A stretch of 64,000 nucleotides of DNA. Source: Acetanaerobacterium elongatum (lineage in GTDB: Bacteria; Bacillota; Clostridia; Oscillospirales; Ruminococcaceae). Position 1 is the first letter of the stretch. Every line of letters begins with the position of its first letter. Made by a program: the position numbers and the translations under genes. The stretch spans positions 1-64,000 of the forward strand of contig NZ_FNID01000006.1 in NCBI RefSeq assembly GCF_900103835.1, given 5' to 3'. Below are positions 17,777 through 26,552 of this stretch, piece by piece. The notes under the pieces were generated by a model. It was not told the DNA's origin, searched no databases, and worked only from the letters and a program-made list of their open reading frames with translations.

Positions 17777-18115
17777 CTAAAACGAACGGGTATTCTGCGC
17801 CATGCCCGCCATCTGCCACTCTTTGCGGTGTGCGCGTGTTACCGAACGGATGGTAAAGCCGGTGCCTTCACCCATCATGCAGGCTACCGCAGCAGCGATT
17901 ACCGCCACAACCTCGTCGCTGATGCCCTGCTCTACCGCAGGAACAACAGACAGTGCAGGATTTGTGGAATACTGCGCGGTATCGCTATCCTTAGGCTTAG
18001 TCAGGCGGCCTATCGCGCTGCCCAAGTAAGCCATGAGGCAAATGAGTATAATCAAGGCGGCAATAACAATTCCAAACCCGATAAGAACTACGTTGGATGT
18101 AAGTTCAATTCCCAT
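17777..18115 (-). CDS. OadG/sodium-pump decarboxylase gamma-subunit family protein
   Basis: 112 residues from ATG 18115, with GGGAG 7 bases upstream; an in-frame start at 18133 is weaker. The N-terminus has the OadG pattern: IELTSNVVLIGFG, one transmembrane helix (about 8-32), then a polar linker. The C-terminal SDEVVAVIAAAVACMMGEG helix is the segment usual in clostridial OadG-like proteins. OadG anchors the alpha and beta subunits of Na+-pumping biotin decarboxylases. No OadA, OadB or biotin carrier gene is nearby, so this is an orphan subunit that either partners with genes elsewhere or has another role. Confidence 0.75.
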   Translation of the reverse strand: MGIELTSNVVLIGFGIVIAALIILICLMAYLGSAIGRLTKPKDSDTAQYSTNPALSVVPAVEQGISDEVVAVIAAAVACMMGEGTGFTIRSVTRAHRKEWQMAGMAQNTRSF

Positions 18116-18260
18116 GCGAAAACTCCCTCTCAAAAACCGGTTTTTGTTAATAGGTTGTGATTGTTTGCAGAAAATTAACCATCGGATAACCGTAAGCCGT
18201 TAAAATAATAAAAGAATATAAAGGGGAACTTATGGCAGCGTGTTAACCGAAATTAAAGAT

Positions 18261-18289
18261 ATTATACTATAAGCCGCCATTAAAAACAA
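18261..18289 (-). promoter_or_regulatory. sigma-A promoter of the OadG-like gene
   Basis: TTGTTT (complement of 18284-18289), 17-base spacer, TATAAT (complement of 18261-18266), about 145 bases before the start. It is divergent from the AraC-type gene promoter. Confidence 0.6.
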
Positions 18290-18325
18290 GGTTTCGGTAG
18301 CACTTTATTCATCTATACTTATTAC

Positions 18326-18363
18326 AAATTATAAAAAGAGGCTAATGAGTAATTAGTATTACA
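18326..18363 (+). repeat. intergenic repeat element, copy A
   Basis: AAATTAT, a short A/G-rich linker, then TAATGAGTAATTAGTATTACA. A related copy lies at 20320-20359. Copy A ends 15 bases before the -35 of the AraC-type gene promoter. Confidence 0.4.
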
Positions 18364-18378
18364 TAGGTTGTAATAAAC

Positions 18379-18407
18379 TTGCATTTTTATTCCAGCAGTT
18401 TTATAAT
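18379..18407 (+). promoter_or_regulatory. sigma-A promoter of the AraC-type regulator gene
   Basis: TTGCAT at 18379-18384, 17-base spacer, TATAAT at 18402-18407, about 40 bases before ATG 18452. Confidence 0.75.
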
Positions 18408-18451
18408 CAAAATAAACTTCGTGGGTATGCAACGGAAGGACAAGGCTGAGG

Positions 18452-19267
18452 ATGGATAACGGCGTATATAAGTACTCTTATAAAACACAGCTGCGCGAAA
18501 ATCTCGGGCTTTCTGTATTTAACACCGGAAGGCAGCGCTGTACCCCTTCCTACACCTGGGGGCCCGGTGTGCGCGACCATTACCTGATTCATTACGTTAC
18601 AGGCGGCAAGGGCACCGTTTATATCGAAGGCAAAAGCTTTAAGGCCGCTGCAGGGGATGCCTTTTTAATCACACCAAACAAGCCGGTATCCTATACCGCC
18701 GATAGCGACGAACCGTGGGAATACCTTTGGGTGGGCTTTAATGGCAATGACGCGCAAAGCCTCGTAATGCTTATGGGATTCACCCCCGAAAACCCCGTTT
18801 GTCACCTGCCCGATGGGGAAACAGCCGAGCGGTTGCTTGGTGATATCTACGCCTCTGTTGGTTCAGCGCCTTTTCAGGAGACGCGGATGAGCGGGTACCT
18901 GTACCTGTTTTTAGCACATCTGATTGAGGTGTTCGGCAAACCGCGACAGAGTGCAGGAGGCAGAGAATACATAGACCTTGCGCTGCGCTTTATCGAATAC
19001 AACTACTCAACCAATATTGGGGTGGATGATATTGCCACTCACATCGGCTTAAGCCGCAGCCACCTGTACCGCCTGTTTATTAAGCACCTGGGGCTTTCGC
19101 CGAACGATTTTCTCACCGAGTTTCGCATTAGCAAGGCCTGCGCGCTGATACGCAGCACCAACCTTTCGATTGGTGAGATTGCAAGTTCGGTGGGGTTTGA
19201 CGACCAGTTGTATTTTTCCCGCGTGTTTAAGCGGCACAAGGGTGTCAGCCCCGCAAGATATGTTTAA
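18452..19267 (+). CDS. AraC-family transcriptional regulator
   Basis: 271 residues from ATG 18452. The N-terminal part (about 1-150) is a cupin-type ligand-binding domain with YLIHYVTGGKGTVYIEGK and GDAFLITPNKPVSY. The C-terminal part (about 165-271) has the two AraC helix-turn-helices: GVDDIATHIGLSRSHLYRLF and SIGEIASSVGFDDQLYFSRV, ending in the typical RVFKRHKGVSPARYV. Such proteins usually sense a sugar or small metabolite and control a nearby operon. The only close downstream gene is mscS, 16 bases away, so its targets are not evident. Confidence 0.9.
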   Translation: MDNGVYKYSYKTQLRENLGLSVFNTGRQRCTPSYTWGPGVRDHYLIHYVTGGKGTVYIEGKSFKAAAGDAFLITPNKPVSYTADSDEPWEYLWVGFNGNDAQSLVMLMGFTPENPVCHLPDGETAERLLGDIYASVGSAPFQETRMSGYLYLFLAHLIEVFGKPRQSAGGREYIDLALRFIEYNYSTNIGVDDIATHIGLSRSHLYRLFIKHLGLSPNDFLTEFRISKACALIRSTNLSIGEIASSVGFDDQLYFSRVFKRHKGVSPARYV

Positions 19268-19283
19268 AGTGAGGTTTACTATT

Positions 19284-20114
19284 ATGCCTAATACCTTACC
19301 AACTCTGGAGGATGCCAAGAGGTGGCTGATTAACTATTACCCTTCTCTCATCGGAGCACTGTTTTTGCTGGCGGCAGGCATGCTGTTTGTTCATTTTGCG
19401 GTAAAGCTGCTGGTTAAGGGTTTAAAAAAGAGCCGTGTAGACGCGACAATGCACCACTTTATAGCCTCTACCATAAAGATTACCCTGTATACCGTGCTTG
19501 CCTTGCTGATTATATCTACCCTCCGGGTACCTACTACTCCGCTGGTAACCTTATTGGGCGCAGCGGGTTTGGCTCTTTCACTTGCCTTAAAGGACACCCT
19601 TTCCAACGTGGCCAGCGGCATTGTTTTATTGTATAACCACCCTTTCAAGCATGGAGACTTTGTAGAGGTAAACGGGCGACAGGGCACGGTTTTAGAGATT
19701 AATTACACCTACACCAAGCTTCGAACCATCGATAATAAGGTGATATTCATTCCGAATTCCCAGGTATCCTCCACTGATATTATTAACTTCTCCAGTGAAA
19801 AAACACGCAGGTTAGATTTGGTCTTTAACATAAGCTATCTAAATGATTTTGAAAAGGCTAAGCTGTTGATTCTTGAAATTATAAGAAATAACGATTATGC
19901 ACTGAAAACACCGGAACCGGTGGTGAGGGTGAGCGGGCATGGAGAACACGCGATCAATATTTGCTGCCTTGTTTGGGTAGACAGTGGTGATTACCTTAAT
20001 CTAAGATATGATCTTTATGAACAAGTAAAGACCGCATTTGATAGAAACGGCATAACCATTCCATATAACCAGCTTGATGTAACCCTTGTCAACCCTCAAA
20101 AAGCAAGCGGTTGA
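19284..20114 (+). CDS. mscS: small-conductance mechanosensitive channel (MscS family)
   Basis: 276 residues from ATG 19284, with GTGAGG 9 bases upstream; the open frame extends back into the AraC-type gene but that is not coding. Three transmembrane helices are seen (about 20-45, 60-80, 90-125). The pore helix is LLGAAGLALSLALKDTLSNVASGIVLL, rich in the Gly/Ala packing residues typical of MscS. The beta domain follows (HPFKHGDFVEVNGRQGTVLEI, VIFIPNSQV), then a C-terminal alpha/beta domain. It releases osmolytes on hypo-osmotic shock. The length is close to E. coli MscS. It is probably co-transcribed with the AraC-type gene. Confidence 0.93.
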   Translation: MPNTLPTLEDAKRWLINYYPSLIGALFLLAAGMLFVHFAVKLLVKGLKKSRVDATMHHFIASTIKITLYTVLALLIISTLRVPTTPLVTLLGAAGLALSLALKDTLSNVASGIVLLYNHPFKHGDFVEVNGRQGTVLEINYTYTKLRTIDNKVIFIPNSQVSSTDIINFSSEKTRRLDLVFNISYLNDFEKAKLLILEIIRNNDYALKTPEPVVRVSGHGEHAINICCLVWVDSGDYLNLRYDLYEQVKTAFDRNGITIPYNQLDVTLVNPQKASG

Positions 20115-20515
20115 CAATACAATTCGCTTACGATATAATGCATTTGGTGATTTAATTACCAAAACTTCTAACGTTAGGGTGTGTTCGGAAATGAAGAATA
20201 CTGTTGAGGTTTCTTTGGTATAACTGAACAGCTGATACTTATCACGATTATAGAAAACCATGCGAACAATATTTCGTATAAAAAATCGAGCAAAAGCTTA
20301 AATTTATGGTTTGTTTGCGAAATTATTTATAAAGGTTTTAATGCGTGATTAGTATTACAGTCCTGCCTTAAGCCGGATTGTAAAACACCACAACCTTCAT
20401 TGGATTATGCGCTCGTTTTTAACCGCAGAGCCGCAGCCATTGTACAGGCTGTTGTACTGCGGTATTTTTGCGCCTATTTTTCAGTGAAGGTACAAATGAC
20501 AAGGAGTTTTAAACT
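20115..20515. other. 400-bp intergenic region with repeat copy B
   Basis: No gene seen. It contains a repeat (20320-20359) related to 18326-18363: AAATTAT, an AT-rich linker, then TAATGCGTGATTAGTATTACA. It also holds a weak hairpin CCGCAG/CTGCGG followed by TATTTTT near 20431-20470, which could be a terminator. TTGCGA with TTAATG 17 bases downstream overlaps the repeat and could be a weak promoter for the GNAT gene. Confidence 0.4.
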
Positions 20516-21451
20516 ATGATTACATTGAGCGATTTTGCCCGCAAGGATATCCCCTGCGCTCTTGAGCTTATTAAAACAAACTATGAAGAGCTGACGGTCA
20601 GCAATCCCGTTCTTCCCCCTTTTGGCAACTGCCCGCCTTTAGATGAGTTTGCAGAGAACGGGCTTGGCGTATCGGCCTATAAGGACGGACGTTTGGTAGG
20701 GTTCTTGTGCTGGTACAGGCCATGGCAGCAGCATTTCGGCAAAACAGCGGGAACCTTCTCTCCTCTTCATGCCCACGGGGCGATTAAGGAAAACCGCGGC
20801 AGAATCTACTCGCTGCTGTTTGAGCATGCCGCCCAGAAGCTGGTTCGGCAGGGTATATTAAGCTATGCCATTGCCTTGTATTCAAGCGATAGCGAAGTGG
20901 TAAACAGTTTCTTCTGGAACGGCTTTGGTCTTCGATGCGTAGACGCTATTCGTCCGATGGAAGAACTGAGCGTCGCGTCCTGCACCGATTACGTTTTCAG
21001 AGAGCTTGTACAAACGGAGAAGCTAAAAGCGTTTCACCTAAAGAATGCGCTGGTGGAACACTTAAACGCAAGCCCGATGTTTATCCCTCTTCCTCCGTTT
21101 ACCGAGGCGCAGTTCTTGGAGATGTTTGATGATTCGCGCTTTTTTGTTGCGGAAGATAACGGTGACGTATTTGCTTTTCTGGAGGTCGCCTGTGACGGGG
21201 AAAGCTTTGTAGGCGAGGATGCCTCGATGATGAACATCTGCGGAGCGTATATGCAGAAGCCCTATCGCGGCACCGGCATATACACACAATTGTTAAACCA
21301 TACAATAAAAACACTAAAGTCCGAAGGCTATACAAGGCTTGGGGTAGACTGCGAAAGCTTTAACCCCACGGCGCGCGGCTTCTGGCTGAAGCATTTTACG
21401 CCCTATGTATTCTCAGTTACAAGGCGAATCGATGAGAGAATTACCGGTTAG
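20516..21451 (+). CDS. GNAT-family N-acetyltransferase, apparently tandem domains
   Basis: 311 residues from ATG 20516, with AAGGAG 9 bases upstream. Two GNAT-like halves are visible. The N-terminal half (about 1-150) has FFWNGFGLRCVDAIRPM, and the C-terminal half (about 170-300) has CGAYMQKPYRGTGIYTQLLNHTI, the acetyl-CoA-binding loop. It continues with GYTRLGVDCESFNPTARGFWLKHF. Only the second half keeps a clear RGTG loop, so one domain is probably catalytic. The substrate is unknown. It is followed by a strong terminator. Confidence 0.82.
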   Translation: MITLSDFARKDIPCALELIKTNYEELTVSNPVLPPFGNCPPLDEFAENGLGVSAYKDGRLVGFLCWYRPWQQHFGKTAGTFSPLHAHGAIKENRGRIYSLLFEHAAQKLVRQGILSYAIALYSSDSEVVNSFFWNGFGLRCVDAIRPMEELSVASCTDYVFRELVQTEKLKAFHLKNALVEHLNASPMFIPLPPFTEAQFLEMFDDSRFFVAEDNGDVFAFLEVACDGESFVGEDASMMNICGAYMQKPYRGTGIYTQLLNHTIKTLKSEGYTRLGVDCESFNPTARGFWLKHFTPYVFSVTRRIDERITG

Positions 21452-21484
21452 CTTCAAGGATTATAACGAAACTGCTACATAAAT

Positions 21485-21543
21485 AACTATCCCCGGCAGA
21501 TGAACTCTTCCTTGTGAAAGTTTATCTGCCGGGGATAGTTTAT
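21485..21543. terminator. strong (bidirectional) terminator hairpin
   Basis: AACTATCCCCGGCAGAT (21485-21501) and ATCTGCCGGGGATAGTT (21524-21540) form a perfect 17-bp stem with a 22-base loop. It lies between the converging GNAT and CDF genes and has T/A-rich flanks. Confidence 0.75.
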
Positions 21544-21576
21544 AATTGTCTTAGTAAAAATCTCTATCCTTAATAA

Positions 21577-22764
21577 CTACTTGGCGGGCATATTAACGGA
21601 AACATAACTGCTGTCTACGGTAATTACCGCAAACAGACGCTCATCGCGCTGCTTGATGCGTGCGGCAATCTCGTTTACGAGCACATCCTTATTAATTTTG
21701 CTGCCGCTTGGCACTACAATATCAAAAATAAGGTTCGTATGGGTTGGCCCCTGCACTGCCCGAAAGTCATGCATGGTAACCTGGCTGTCGATATCCGAAA
21801 CCACACCCTTAACAAACGCCCGAAGCTCATTCACCTGCGGGTCATCCACCACAATCGGGTCAAGATGCACCACAAGCTGGATGCCAAGCTCCTGACCCAC
21901 CTCGCGCTCAATATTATCAATCAGGTCGTGGCTGAGCATAATGTCCTCGCTCGCCGAAACCTCCACATGCACCGAGGCAAAGATTCTGGCCGGGCCGTAG
22001 CTGTGAACCATAAGGTCGTGAATACCCAAAACGCCTGGATAGGAATGAATCTTGTCTTCGATAGCCTCTACCAATTCATTATCCGGCGCCTCACCGAGGA
22101 TGGGGTTGATGGTTTCAACCACAAGCTTTCCGCCCGAATAAAGGATAAATGCCGCTACCGCAAGGCCCATGAAGGCGTCTAATTTTAAACCGGTAAAATG
22201 GGCAATCAGCGCCGAGGTTAAAACAGCACCGGTAGTAATTACGTCGCTGATGCTATCGGTAGCCGATGCAATGAGCGCGGTGGAGGAGATTTTCTTGCTG
22301 ATTTTACGGTAGAAAAGCCCCTGCCACAGCTTTAAAAGCATCGAGCCTATCAACACGCATAGGGAAAGAAGATTAAAGGCCACTGATTCGGGGTTGATAA
22401 TTTTATTAATAGAGGTTTTTCCGAGCTCAACACCAATCAGCATTATAATAATGGCAACCGCAAGGCCCGAAAGGTATTCAAACCGTGCGTGCCCGAAGGG
22501 ATGTTCCTTATCCGCAGGCTTGCCGGAAAGCTTAAACCCAAGCAGCGTAATTATTGACGAGGAGGCATCGGAGAGGTTGTTAATAGCATCTGCGATGATG
22601 GAGATACTATTTGAAAGCAACCCGGCGGTAATTTTCCCGGTAAAAAGCAACAGGTTAGTGCAGATGCCGACCGCGCCGCTAAGCATACCGTAGCGCGTGC
22701 GCACCTTCTCATTGGTAACATCTTCGCTGTTTTTTATAAACAACTTGATTAAGAGATTGGTCAA
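21577..22764 (-). CDS. cation diffusion facilitator (CDF) metal exporter
   Basis: 395 residues from TTG 22764, chosen because GGGAG lies 8 bases upstream and the product begins TNLLIKLFI; an ATG at 22836 has no site. Six transmembrane helices are expected. Metal-site residues show as ADAINNLSDASSS in TM2 and ATDSISD in TM5. HPFGHARFEYL and the cytoplasmic C-terminal dimerisation domain (GIHDLMVHSYGP, HVEVSASEDIMLSHDLID) are typical. CDF proteins export Zn2+, Mn2+, Fe2+ or Co2+ with proton antiport; the metal cannot be assigned. Its neighbour upstream is an Rrf2 regulator, which may control it. Confidence 0.92.
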   Translation of the reverse strand: MTNLLIKLFIKNSEDVTNEKVRTRYGMLSGAVGICTNLLLFTGKITAGLLSNSISIIADAINNLSDASSSIITLLGFKLSGKPADKEHPFGHARFEYLSGLAVAIIIMLIGVELGKTSINKIINPESVAFNLLSLCVLIGSMLLKLWQGLFYRKISKKISSTALIASATDSISDVITTGAVLTSALIAHFTGLKLDAFMGLAVAAFILYSGGKLVVETINPILGEAPDNELVEAIEDKIHSYPGVLGIHDLMVHSYGPARIFASVHVEVSASEDIMLSHDLIDNIEREVGQELGIQLVVHLDPIVVDDPQVNELRAFVKGVVSDIDSQVTMHDFRAVQGPTHTNLIFDIVVPSGSKINKDVLVNEIAARIKQRDERLFAVITVDSSYVSVNMPAK

Positions 22765-22809
22765 GTTATCTTCTCCCTTACTGCCATAATAGATACCGGA
22801 TAAGAAAAT

Positions 22810-22887
22810 ACATGGCGCGACATGCACGCCATGCAAAAGGCTATTTAATAGCTTGGGTACTATAATAAGCGCTAATTCGCGCCATGT
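22810..22887. repeat. GC-rich inverted repeats between the Rrf2 and CDF genes
   Basis: ACATGGCGCGA at 22810-22820 is the exact reverse complement of TCGCGCCATGT at 22877-22887. A third, variant arm GCACGCCATGC lies at 22824-22834 and forms a tight hairpin with the first. The repeats sit 46 bases upstream of the CDF start and could be operator sites or a leader structure. Confidence 0.45.
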
Positions 22888-22926
22888 AGTCTTTTTGTCG
22901 TCCCTTCTTATGTAGCTGCGGGGCTC

Positions 22927-23343
22927 CTATTGTTTCTGCTTCAGCATCTTATCAAAGGTCACGTTGTGCAGCTTTTCGCGCACATCGCTGGAGATAGACT
23001 CGTACACCGAGTGAAACGGGCATGCGCCGTCCTCATGGGTATGGGTACACTCATACTCGCCCTCACCGCACACACAGCGGCTGATGGCATAGGGGCCCTC
23101 CACCGTTTCGATAACATCTCTCAGAGAGATATCCGCGGCGCTTCTCGCCAGCTCATAACCGCCCTGCGTACCCTTAAAGGACTTTACAATGCCGCCCGCA
23201 ACCAGCTTGCGTAAAATCTTAAGTGCAAAACGCAGCGTAACGCAGGATTTCTCAGAGATCTTCTTTGCGTCCATTCTTCCGCTGTTTTTCGCCAGACAAT
23301 ATACAATTCTAACGGCATAATCCGATTCCAACGTGATATGCAT
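22927..23343 (-). CDS. Rrf2-family transcriptional regulator
   Basis: 138 residues from ATG 23343 (MHITLESDYAVRIVYCL, the usual family start). An in-frame ATG at 23355 sits one base from GGAAAGGA and is less likely. The winged helix is MDAKKISEKSCVTLRFALKILRKLVAGGIVKSFKGTQGGYEL. Cysteines occur at CVCGEGEYEC and ACPFH. Three such Cys ligate an iron-sulfur cluster in IscR, NsrR and related sensors, so a redox, NO or Fe-S sensor is plausible. It lies upstream of the CDF gene on the same strand. Confidence 0.88.
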   Translation of the reverse strand: MHITLESDYAVRIVYCLAKNSGRMDAKKISEKSCVTLRFALKILRKLVAGGIVKSFKGTQGGYELARSAADISLRDVIETVEGPYAISRCVCGEGEYECTHTHEDGACPFHSVYESISSDVREKLHNVTFDKMLKQKQ

Positions 23344-23468
23344 ACTGAGATTCATGTCCTTTCCGGTTAATGGTACGAGGCCTTCGGTACGTCAAAAAAA
23401 CTCTAAATTATATACTAAAATGCTATAAATTAAATTATACTCGGGTTTTCTAAGGTTGTCAATCCGCA

Positions 23469-24548
23469 CTAGTCTAAAAAGTCCTTGAGCTTCTTGCTGC
23501 GGCTGGGATGACGCAGCTTGCGCAGCGCCTTGGCTTCGATCTGACGGATACGCTCACGGGTAACGTTAAACTCCTTACCCACCTCTTCAAGTGTGCGGGA
23601 ACGCCCGTCCTCCAGCCCGAAACGCAGCTTGAGCACCTTTTCCTCTCGCGGGGTAAGGGTTTGCAGCACATCGCCAAGCTGTTCCTTCAGCAATGTATGC
23701 GAGGCAGCGTCCGCAGGTGCGGGGGCGTCCTCATCGGGGATGAAGTCGCCTAAGTGGCTGTCCTCCTCCTCACCGATAGGGGTTTCAAGTGAAACCGGCT
23801 CTTGCGCAACCCTCATAATCTCGCGCACCTTGTCCACAGGCATGTCCAGCTCGATTGAAATCTCCTCGGCAGTGGGCTCGTGGCCATTTTTATGCAGCAG
23901 CTGACTGGTTACCTTTTTAACCTTATTAATCGTTTCCACCATATGCACGGGGATGCGGATGGTACGCGCCTGATCGGCAATCGCGCGGGTGATAGCCTGA
24001 CGAATCCACCATGTAGCGTAGGTGGAAAACTTAAAGCCCTTGGTATGGTCGAACTTTTCCACTGCCTTGATAAGACCAAGGTTACCCTCCTGAATGAGAT
24101 CCAAGAACTGCATACCGCGGCCTACATAGCGCTTGGCAATACTTACAACGAGGCGAAGATTGGCCTCGCTCAGGCGCTTTTTGGCATATTCATCACCCTG
24201 CCCCATACGGGTAGCAAGCTCGATTTCCTCCTCAGGAGATAACAGCGGCACACGCCCGATCTCCTTGAGGTATACCTTTACGGGGTCGTCAATGCTGATG
24301 CCCTCGGAGGCCAGCGCATACTCGAGGTTTTCATCCTGCATGTCAATGTTAAAATCCAACGGCGCGTTAAAATCCTCAATGATGTCAACGTTGTTGCTTT
24401 CCAGCGCGTCGTAGAGCTTATCTACCTGATCAACATCAAAATCCAGCTCTTCCAGAACGTCGTTAATCTCCTTGGTGGTGAGCTTTCCCTTGGCTTTTCC
24501 CTGCTCAATGAGGTCTGCGAGCAGATTCTTTTTGTCTTGAATACTCAT
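23469..24548 (-). CDS. rpoD: primary RNA polymerase sigma factor (sigma-A)
   Basis: 359 residues from ATG 24548 ([21 protein letters not shown]). It has a short region 1.1, the [21 protein letters not shown] region 1.2, and a full region 2 with [55 protein letters not shown]. Region 3, then region 4 ([50 protein letters not shown]), complete it. The length is normal for clostridial RpoD. It lies directly downstream of dnaG in the conserved dgt-dnaG-rpoD order. Confidence 0.98.
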   Translation of the reverse strand: MSIQDKKNLLADLIEQGKAKGKLTTKEINDVLEELDFDVDQVDKLYDALESNNVDIIEDFNAPLDFNIDMQDENLEYALASEGISIDDPVKVYLKEIGRVPLLSPEEEIELATRMGQGDEYAKKRLSEANLRLVVSIAKRYVGRGMQFLDLIQEGNLGLIKAVEKFDHTKGFKFSTYATWWIRQAITRAIADQARTIRIPVHMVETINKVKKVTSQLLHKNGHEPTAEEISIELDMPVDKVREIMRVAQEPVSLETPIGEEEDSHLGDFIPDEDAPAPADAASHTLLKEQLGDVLQTLTPREEKVLKLRFGLEDGRSRTLEEVGKEFNVTRERIRQIEAKALRKLRHPSRSKKLKDFLD

Positions 24549-24651
24549 TTCTTCATCCCATCTCCGCATCTCAAAGCAGTATAGGAGGCTATTAGCTCCC
24601 CTTGGCTGATTTTGCTTTGGCGGTAAAATTTAAAATAATGCATTGGCTGAC

Positions 24652-26415
24652 TTACCTTTTTTTAGCTTGCAGGCTCTTTACGTAATCCTCCAGCTCCTTG
24701 CCGCTGAGCTTTGCCACCTGCTCGGGCGATTTTTCATGCCTGCACTGCAGCAGGGTGTCGGCATAGGCTTCGGCATCACTTTTGGAATAGCTTTTTACGG
24801 CGGCTTGCGAAATCATCCACGAGATGCGCGACATCTGCGCATCGGTAAAGAAGGGGGATAATGCCATCAGGCTGCATTCACCTCCGGCGTGCAGCTTATC
24901 GAGCATGCGTTCGTAAACGCTTTTATTAAAATCGGTTACGAAGTCTTCGGCTGTAAGCCTTTCTTCAATAGTACCGATATAATCAGGGTGCTTAAACAAC
25001 ATAGCGATAAGGTTTTCTTCCGCCACGGCGGCCTTTAGGTTTGCCTGCCGCTGCGGGTTTACATTATCCGGCCCGCTCGCAACCGCACTCATCACACGCA
25101 CATCGCGCCGCTGCTTTTTGTCGGCTGCTCGTTTATCGCGCTCAATAAAGCCCTTCACCTGTTCCTCGATGGCCTGCTTCTGTACGTTTAGCTGTGCAGA
25201 AAGCCGGCCTGCGTATACATCACGCTCCACCGGGCTTTTGAGCGAGGCCAGCAAGCCGCAGGCCTCTTTTAGGTAGCCTACTCTGCCGTCAGGCAGCTCA
25301 AGGTTGTATTTTGTCTTCAGCTTGGAAAGCGCATACTCGGTGGCACCCGAAGAACCGTCGAGCAGCATCCTAAACCGTGCGGAGCCGTACTTTTTAATAA
25401 ACTCGTCCGGGTCTTTGGCACCCTCTACCTTCAGTACTCTTACGGTAAGGCCGGCCTGCTCCAGAATGCCGATAGCGCGCTTGGTGGCCTTCTGCCCTGC
25501 CTCGTCGGCATCGTAAGAAACCACAATCTCGCCGGTATAGCTGGCAATCATCCGCGCCTGTTCGGAGGTAAGCGCGGTGCCGAGCGAGGCCACTGCGTTA
25601 TCAAACCCGCCCTGATGGATAGCGACAACGTCCATGTACCCTTCAGCCAGTATAAACCGCTTTTCTTTGGTAGCCTTGGCGATATTTAAAGCGTACAGGT
25701 TGCGGCTTTTGTTGTACACCGGCGTTTCGGAGGAGTTGAGGTACTTCGGCCCGCTTTCGCCAAGGTTGCGCCCGCCGAACGCGACGACATTGCCGCGTAT
25801 ATCAATAATCGGGAAGATGATTCGGTTGCGGAACTGGTCGTATGCCCCGCCCTTTTGTGAGCGGCTGGCCAGATTAGCCGAGATAATCTCCTCGGGTGTA
25901 AAGCCCTTTTGCTGCAGATGGCGTAAAAGGTCGTCCCAGTTATCACGCGCATACCCCAAGCCGAAGCGCGTAATGGTTTTGTCGGTAAGCCCGCGCCCAT
26001 GAAGGTAGGCAAGCGCCCCCTTGCCCTGATCACCCGTGAGCATGTGGTAGTAAAATCGCGCGGCCTCACGGTTCATCTCCAGTACCTTTGCGCGCACCTT
26101 CAAGGCGGCCTCATCCTGCCCGTCTACCGGCAGACGCATACCCGCGCGGTCGGCCAGAAACTTAAGTGCCTCAAGGTAATCAAGGTTTTCAATGCGCTTG
26201 ATAAAGCTAACCACATCGCCGCCCGCGCCGCAGCCAAAGCAGTAGAAAGACTGGTTTTCGGGGTAAACGGTAAACGACGGTGTTTTCTCGCTGTGAAACG
26301 GGCAAAGCCCTGTCAGGTTGCGCCCTGCGCGTTTTAGGGTCACGTAGGAGGAGATAATCTGTTCTATATCACTCTTGTATTTCAGCTCTGCAAGAAACTG
26401 GTCGGATATCGCCAT
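24652..26415 (-). CDS. dnaG: DNA primase
   Basis: 587 residues from ATG 26415 (MAISDQFLAELKYKSDIEQII), with AAAGGA upstream. The N-terminal CHC2 zinc finger has LCPFHSEKTPSFTVYP and YCFGCGAGGDV. The catalytic TOPRIM core has RFILAEGYMDVVAIHQGG and VVSYDADEAGQKA. The C-terminal helicase-interaction domain (about 440-587) is divergent, as is usual. It makes RNA primers for replication and sits between dgt and rpoD. Confidence 0.97.
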   Translation of the reverse strand: MAISDQFLAELKYKSDIEQIISSYVTLKRAGRNLTGLCPFHSEKTPSFTVYPENQSFYCFGCGAGGDVVSFIKRIENLDYLEALKFLADRAGMRLPVDGQDEAALKVRAKVLEMNREAARFYYHMLTGDQGKGALAYLHGRGLTDKTITRFGLGYARDNWDDLLRHLQQKGFTPEEIISANLASRSQKGGAYDQFRNRIIFPIIDIRGNVVAFGGRNLGESGPKYLNSSETPVYNKSRNLYALNIAKATKEKRFILAEGYMDVVAIHQGGFDNAVASLGTALTSEQARMIASYTGEIVVSYDADEAGQKATKRAIGILEQAGLTVRVLKVEGAKDPDEFIKKYGSARFRMLLDGSSGATEYALSKLKTKYNLELPDGRVGYLKEACGLLASLKSPVERDVYAGRLSAQLNVQKQAIEEQVKGFIERDKRAADKKQRRDVRVMSAVASGPDNVNPQRQANLKAAVAEENLIAMLFKHPDYIGTIEERLTAEDFVTDFNKSVYERMLDKLHAGGECSLMALSPFFTDAQMSRISWMISQAAVKSYSKSDAEAYADTLLQCRHEKSPEQVAKLSGKELEDYVKSLQAKKR

Positions 26416-26552
26416 CGCGGATATTCCTTTCGTTGCCGATACGGGCATTCACCTGCAAATGGTTGAAAGATTCTCTTTCAACCTATACCGAAAGGAACAC
26501 TTATCAATATAATGTACCCTTACGGTATAATTATTCCATTTTAAGCGTGGGT

